Assembly: GCA_017551645.1 (NCBI GenBank)
Contig: JAFZLE010000154.1
Location: 1 to 9,727 of the forward strand
Origin: Clostridia bacterium
Lineage (GTDB): Bacteria; Bacillota; Clostridia; Christensenellales; Aristaeellaceae
Direction of reading: 5' to 3'
DNA: 9,727 nt
In this document: positions 6,296 to 9,727 of the stretch, in pieces
Position numbering within the stretch: position 1 is the stretch's first letter
Layout of the letters: the number at the start of each line of letters is the position of its first letter
Program-made: the position numbers and the translations under genes
Notes under the pieces: model-generated
The model's input: only the letters and a program-made list of their open reading frames with translations
The model's database searches: none
What the model was told of the DNA's origin: nothing

Positions 6296-8734
6296 CTACC
6301 CCCTGTAAACTTCTTCTACCGTATCTCCAAGTACGCACATGGCGTACATGGTGCCCTTGCTCTCCCGCCGCTCGATCCTGACGTGGTCGGTGTTGAATAT
6401 CTGGGTCTGGTCCCCCGTCAGGCGGCAGATGAAATTGAACGGCTCCTTGACCTCCATAGCCGCCACCAGGCAGGTGCCGTTGGAGGCGTTTTTGAGGAGG
6501 TTAAAGCATCTTACGCCCTTGCCGCCCCGGGCCTGCAGGTCAAAGTCGATAAGCAGCGCCCGCTTCATAAAGCCCTTGTCCGTGACCAGCAGCGCTTCGC
6601 CTTCGGAGGAATTGGGCAGCGCGGCGAGTATCTCGTCGTCCTGGCCAAGCCCCATGCCTTTCACGCCCGCGGCGGTGCGGCCTATAAGCGATATCTCCGA
6701 TATGTTAAAGTGTATGCTCATACCCTGGCGGCTTATGAGCAGCAGGGTCTCCTCGCCGCTTAAGCGCTTGACGAAGGCGAGCTTGTCCCCCGCCTTTACG
6801 CCGGTGCCCTGGAACTTGGCGCGGTTGATGTCGTACTCGCCCATCTCCGTCCGTTTGACTATGCCGCCTTTGGTGACGAAGAGTATCACGCCCGAAAAGT
6901 CCCCGTTCTCCACAAGCACAGTGCTCACGGGCGTCTCCCCGTGCTCGAGCCCGGCCAGCAGCGCCCCGGGAGGCGTGCCGCGGTCCTTCACGCGGCATTC
7001 GGGTATCTTTTCCGCGGGCAGGGTAAAGCAGGAGCCCAGGTCCGTAAAGCACAGGAGCTTCGCGTTGGTGTCCGTGCGGAACAGCTGCTCTCCCGCGTCG
7101 GTGACTTCTCCCGCGGCGACCGCCTTGTCATACAGCCGGGGGCTGACCCGCTTGAAGAAGCCCTGGCGGCTGACGTAGATCAGCGTTTCCTCGGCTTCCC
7201 TGGGCACGGGCCTGATCTCGTTTTCCTCAAACCCGTCCACCAGCAGCGTCCTGCGGGGCGTGGCGTATTTCTGCTTTATCTCAAGCAGTTCGTCCTTTAT
7301 CACCTGGTTCAGCTTCTTTTCGCTTTTGAGTATCGCTTCCAGTTTTGAAATGAGCTTTAGTATATCGGCGTACTCCTGCTTCAGGGTGATTATCTCCAGG
7401 TTGGTGAGCCTTTGCAGGCGCATGTCCAGTATCGCCTGGGCCTGCTCTTCCGAAAGGCTGAACCTTTCCATCAGGCGGACTTTGGCTTCCTTGGGCGTCT
7501 TGCTGGAACGGATGAGCGCGATCACCTCGTCCAGGTTGTCCACCGCGATTATAAGCCCTTCCAGTATGTGCGCCCGCGCCTTCGCCTTGTCCAGTTCGTA
7601 CCTGGTGCGGCGGGTGACCACGGTCCTGCGGTGCTTAAGGTAGTAGGAAAGTATGCTCTTGAGCCCCAGCTGCATGGGCTTGCCCTCGGCTATGACCACC
7701 ATATTGATGCCCACGGTGTCCTGCAGTTCCGAGTACCTGTACAGCCCCGCCAGCACCCGCTCGGGGTCGCAGTCTTTTTTAAGCTCTATTACGGCGCGCA
7801 TGCCCGTGCGGTCGGACTCGTCGCGTATGTCGTATATGTCGCTGAACAGCTCTTTCTTTTCTTCGGAAAGCTTTAATATCTTTTCCAGCAGGGCGGACTT
7901 GTTCTTTGCGTAGGTCATCTGGTTGATGACCAGCAGGGTCCTGCCCGCCTGGCCTTTTTCTATGTCGACTTTTGCCCTGAGCTGGACCTTTCCGCGGCCC
8001 GTATCGTAGGCCTCGAACAGTTCCTCACCCGCCGCCATCACGCCGCCGGTGGGAAAATCCGGCCCGGGGATGTATTGCATGAGTTCCCGGGTGGTGATGT
8101 CCGGATTATCCATAAGCGCCACAGCACCATCTATGGCCTCCCCCAGATTGTGGGGCGGGATGTTGGTGGCAAGGCCTACGGCGATGCCGTCGGCGCCGTT
8201 CACCAGTATGTTCGGGAAGGACCCGGGCAGCAGGTCGGGCTCCATCTGGGTATCGTCAAAGTTCAGGTGGAAGTCCACCGTGTTTTTGTCGATGTCCTTA
8301 AGCATCTCCACGGCCAGAGGGGTCATCCTGGCCTCGGTGTACCTCATGGCTGCGGGAGAGTCCCCGTCTATGGATCCGAAGTTGCCGTGGCCGTCCACCA
8401 GCGTTTCCCTGAGCGCGAAGTCCTGCGCCATGCGCGCCAGCGCGCCGTACACGGAGGAGTCGCCGTGGGGATGGTATTTTCCCAGGCAGTCGCCCACGAT
8501 GCGGGCGCACTTCCTGTGGGGCTTGTCGGGCGTCAGGCCCAGCTCCTGCATGGTGTAGAGTATGCGCCGCTGCACGGGCTTTAAGCCGTCCTCCACCCGG
8601 GGCAGCGCCCGGTCGAGGATAACGTGTTCGGAATAAGGCATCATGGAGGCGTGCATCACGCTTTCCATGGTCTTCTGGGTTATGACTTCGGTCTTTACGC
8701 CTTCCATAGGCTCGTTTTTGGGCCTTCTCGCCAT
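6296..8734 (-). CDS. parC: Type IIA DNA topoisomerase subunit A (topoisomerase IV ParC-like; may be annotated GyrA)
   Basis: The 812-aa breakage-reunion subunit pairs with the upstream B subunit to pass one DNA duplex through another. The N-terminal core holds QRRILY (55-60), the quinolone-region sequence [13 protein letters not shown] (85-97), the catalytic tyrosine Y132 in AAMRYTEAR, and the intercalating isoleucine I184 in [10 protein letters not shown] helical coiled-coil region spans about 380-490. Residues from about 510 onward form a C-terminal beta-pinwheel with about six blades. A canonical GyrA box is absent from the first blade (about 528-550), which favours ParC; a related motif, QARGGKG, appears late at 734-740. 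The core itself reads rather GyrA-like, so the name is uncertain although the class is not. Position 97, normally Asp or Glu (E. coli GyrA D87), is Gly. The ATG directly follows the parE stop, with AGGAGG 10 nt upstream. Away from any visible dnaA/recF/gyrB context, a parE-parC pair is the more likely reading. Confidence 0.95.
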   Translation of the reverse strand: MARRPKNEPMEGVKTEVITQKTMESVMHASMMPYSEHVILDRALPRVEDGLKPVQRRILYTMQELGLTPDKPHRKCARIVGDCLGKYHPHGDSSVYGALARMAQDFALRETLVDGHGNFGSIDGDSPAAMRYTEARMTPLAVEMLKDIDKNTVDFHLNFDDTQMEPDLLPGSFPNILVNGADGIAVGLATNIPPHNLGEAIDGAVALMDNPDITTRELMQYIPGPDFPTGGVMAAGEELFEAYDTGRGKVQLRAKVDIEKGQAGRTLLVINQMTYAKNKSALLEKILKLSEEKKELFSDIYDIRDESDRTGMRAVIELKKDCDPERVLAGLYRYSELQDTVGINMVVIAEGKPMQLGLKSILSYYLKHRRTVVTRRTRYELDKAKARAHILEGLIIAVDNLDEVIALIRSSKTPKEAKVRLMERFSLSEEQAQAILDMRLQRLTNLEIITLKQEYADILKLISKLEAILKSEKKLNQVIKDELLEIKQKYATPRRTLLVDGFEENEIRPVPREAEETLIYVSRQGFFKRVSPRLYDKAVAAGEVTDAGEQLFRTDTNAKLLCFTDLGSCFTLPAEKIPECRVKDRGTPPGALLAGLEHGETPVSTVLVENGDFSGVILFVTKGGIVKRTEMGEYDINRAKFQGTGVKAGDKLAFVKRLSGEETLLLISRQGMSIHFNISEISLIGRTAAGVKGMGLGQDDEILAALPNSSEGEALLVTDKGFMKRALLIDFDLQARGGKGVRCFNLLKNASNGTCLVAAMEVKEPFNFICRLTGDQTQIFNTDHVRIERRESKGTMYAMCVLGDTVEEVYRG
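6299..6304 (-). promoter_or_regulatory. Ribosome binding site of the isomerase gene
   Basis: AGGGGG on the minus strand lies within the last codons of parC, 6 nt before the ATG at 6292. It supports this start and translational coupling. Confidence 0.65.
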
Positions 8735-9727
8735 TTACGCACGGCCTCCTTCCTCGCCGACGGGCACGAAGTCGTCTTTTTTGTTGAAGTCCGCGTAAGC
8801 GAAAATGTAGTCCTTGCGGGGCTCCACCTTGTCGCCCATCAGCACGGTGACCATGCGCTCCGCCTCCGCGTCGTCCTCTATGGACACCTGGGTGAGCTTG
8901 CGCCCGGCGGGGTTCATGGTGGTCTCCCAGAGCTGCTCCGGGTTCATTTCGCCCAGACCCTTGTACCTTTGCAGCGTGTAGCCCTTGCCCACGCTCTTCA
9001 TTACCTCATTCAGTTCCTTGTCGTCGTAGCAGTAAGTGGCCTTCTCGCCCTTCTGCACCTTGTAAAGGGGCGGCATGCCCATGTACACGTGCCCTTCGGT
9101 GATGAGCGGCTTCATGTAGCGGTAGAAGAAGGTGAGCAGTATCGCCCTTATATGCGCGCCGTCCTGGTCCGCGTCCGACAGGATTATGACCTTGTCGTAC
9201 TTTAAGCGGTTTATGTCGAAGTCCTCGCCTATGCCGGTGCCCAGCGCGGTTATCATGGAACGGATCTCCTCGTTGGCCAGCACCTGCTCCAGGCGCTTTT
9301 TCTCGCTGTTGAGCGGCTTGCCCCTTAAGGGCAGTATGGCCTGGAACCGCCGGTCGCGGCCCTGCTTGGCGCTGCCTCCGGCGGAATCGCCCTCCACTAT
9401 GAACAGTTCGTTGAGCTTGGCGTCCCTGCCCGTGCAGGCGGAGAGCTTGCCTACCAGCGGCGCGGCCTCCAGCTCGTTTTTAGCCCTGGCCACATCCCGG
9501 GCTTTGCGGGCGGCCTCCCTGACCTTGGCGGCCTTCATGGCCTTTTCCAGTATCAGTTTCGCGGCGGCCTGGTTCTTAAGGTCCTCCAGGTACAGGCTCA
9601 GCTTTTCGGACAGCCAGCCCTCGACTATGGGCCTGACTTCGGTGTTGCCCAGCCTGCCCTTGGTCTGACCCTCGAACTGGGGGTTTTTCACGTTCACCGC
9701 GAGTATCGCGGTCATGCCCTCGCGGAA
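8735..9727 (-). CDS. parE: Type IIA DNA topoisomerase subunit B (ParE-like), C-terminal part, 5' end cut by window edge
   Basis: The frame is open to base 9727, giving 330 visible residues of the ATPase/TOPRIM subunit; the GHKL ATPase domain lies outside the window. The first visible residues, FREGM, match the internal REGLTA-type segment of GyrB/ParE, so the methionine at 9715 is not a start. TOPRIM features are FIVEGDSAGGSAKQGRD (catalytic glutamate near 9392-9394) and the metal-binding SDADQDGAH (Asp codons near 9167-9175). QRYKGLGEMN and MGDKVEPRK follow, in the usual C-terminal order. VGKGYTLQRYKGLGEMN and AERMVTVLMGDKVEPR resemble Firmicute ParE as I recall it, whereas RSMITALGTGIGEDF is more like GyrB, so parE is a best guess over gyrB. 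The TAA stop is immediately followed by the parC ATG, the usual order of paired topoisomerase subunits. Confidence 0.95.
   Translation of the reverse strand, partial: FREGMTAILAVNVKNPQFEGQTKGRLGNTEVRPIVEGWLSEKLSLYLEDLKNQAAAKLILEKAMKAAKVREAARKARDVARAKNELEAAPLVGKLSACTGRDAKLNELFIVEGDSAGGSAKQGRDRRFQAILPLRGKPLNSEKKRLEQVLANEEIRSMITALGTGIGEDFDINRLKYDKVIILSDADQDGAHIRAILLTFFYRYMKPLITEGHVYMGMPPLYKVQKGEKATYCYDDKELNEVMKSVGKGYTLQRYKGLGEMNPEQLWETTMNPAGRKLTQVSIEDDAEAERMVTVLMGDKVEPRKDYIFAYADFNKKDDFVPVGEEGGRA
8745..8750 (-). promoter_or_regulatory. Ribosome binding site of parC
   Basis: AGGAGG on the minus strand lies within the 3' end of parE, 10 nt before the parC ATG at 8734. The parE stop codon directly abuts that ATG, so the two subunits are probably made in coupled fashion. 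Confidence 0.8.

Larger units (their letters stand above)
1..9727 (-). other. Probable co-directional transcription unit
   Basis: All seven genes share the minus strand with gaps of 0, 3, 77, 11, 25 and 2 nt. Three ribosome binding sites (parC, the isomerase gene, ROK) lie inside the upstream gene. No intrinsic terminator with a T-run is visible between genes. The 77-nt gap before glyS is the only plausible internal break. That this is one operon is inferred from spacing alone. Confidence 0.55.

Noticed and set aside
9713..9715. ATG at 9715 as the start of the B-subunit gene
   Set aside because: The frame stays open upstream to the window edge and encodes FREG before it, matching an internal conserved segment of GyrB/ParE.
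1..9727. tRNA or rRNA genes, CRISPR arrays, insertion sequences, attachment sites
   Set aside because: No cloverleaf, direct-repeat array, terminal inverted repeat or transposase reading was seen; nearly every base is inside a confidently recognised coding frame.

Overview
The window is chromosomal DNA from a bacterium, most likely an uncultured gut-type Firmicute (Clostridia or a Christensenella-like lineage). That is inferred from visibly high GC, frequent use of the ATA isoleucine codon despite that GC (in the ROK gene I count about 5 ATA, 11 ATC and no ATT), Firmicute-style type IIA topoisomerase sequences, the single-chain glycyl-tRNA synthetase, and strong GGAGG-type ribosome binding sites. 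No RNA gene, mobile element, CRISPR array or phage gene is visible. No stretch over 77 bases lacks a gene.

All seven genes lie on the minus strand, so transcription runs from the right end of the window to the left. In transcription order they are: the C-terminal part of a topoisomerase IV/gyrase B subunit (parE-like, cut by the window end); the A subunit (parC-like), whose ATG directly follows the parE stop; a small TIM-barrel sugar phosphate isomerase/epimerase starting 3 nt after parC; a 77-nt gap with an imperfect hairpin; glycyl-tRNA synthetase (glyS); a secreted protein made of about eight bacterial Ig-like (BIG2-type) repeats; N-acetylglucosamine-6-phosphate deacetylase (nagA); and a ROK-family sugar kinase-like protein cut by the left end of the window. 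Gaps are 0, 3, 77, 11, 25 and 2 nt, so most or all of this could be one transcription unit. The only place with room for a separate promoter or leader is upstream of glyS, and I see no convincing promoter there.

Functionally there are three parts. ParE and ParC form one heterotetrameric topoisomerase that decatenates or relaxes DNA. GlyS charges tRNA-Gly. NagA and the ROK protein, with overlapping translation signals, form an amino-sugar catabolic pair, to which the TIM-barrel isomerase may be loosely related. The Ig-like repeat protein is the outlier: an exported protein inside a group of cytoplasmic enzymes.

I found no evidence of an undescribed biological system. The points most worth a second look are a glycine in ParC at the position that is normally acidic and contacts quinolones, the missing canonical GyrA box together with a box-like motif in a late blade, the roughly 145-residue N-terminal extension of the ROK protein, and the unanchored Ig-like protein with no ribosome binding site of its own.
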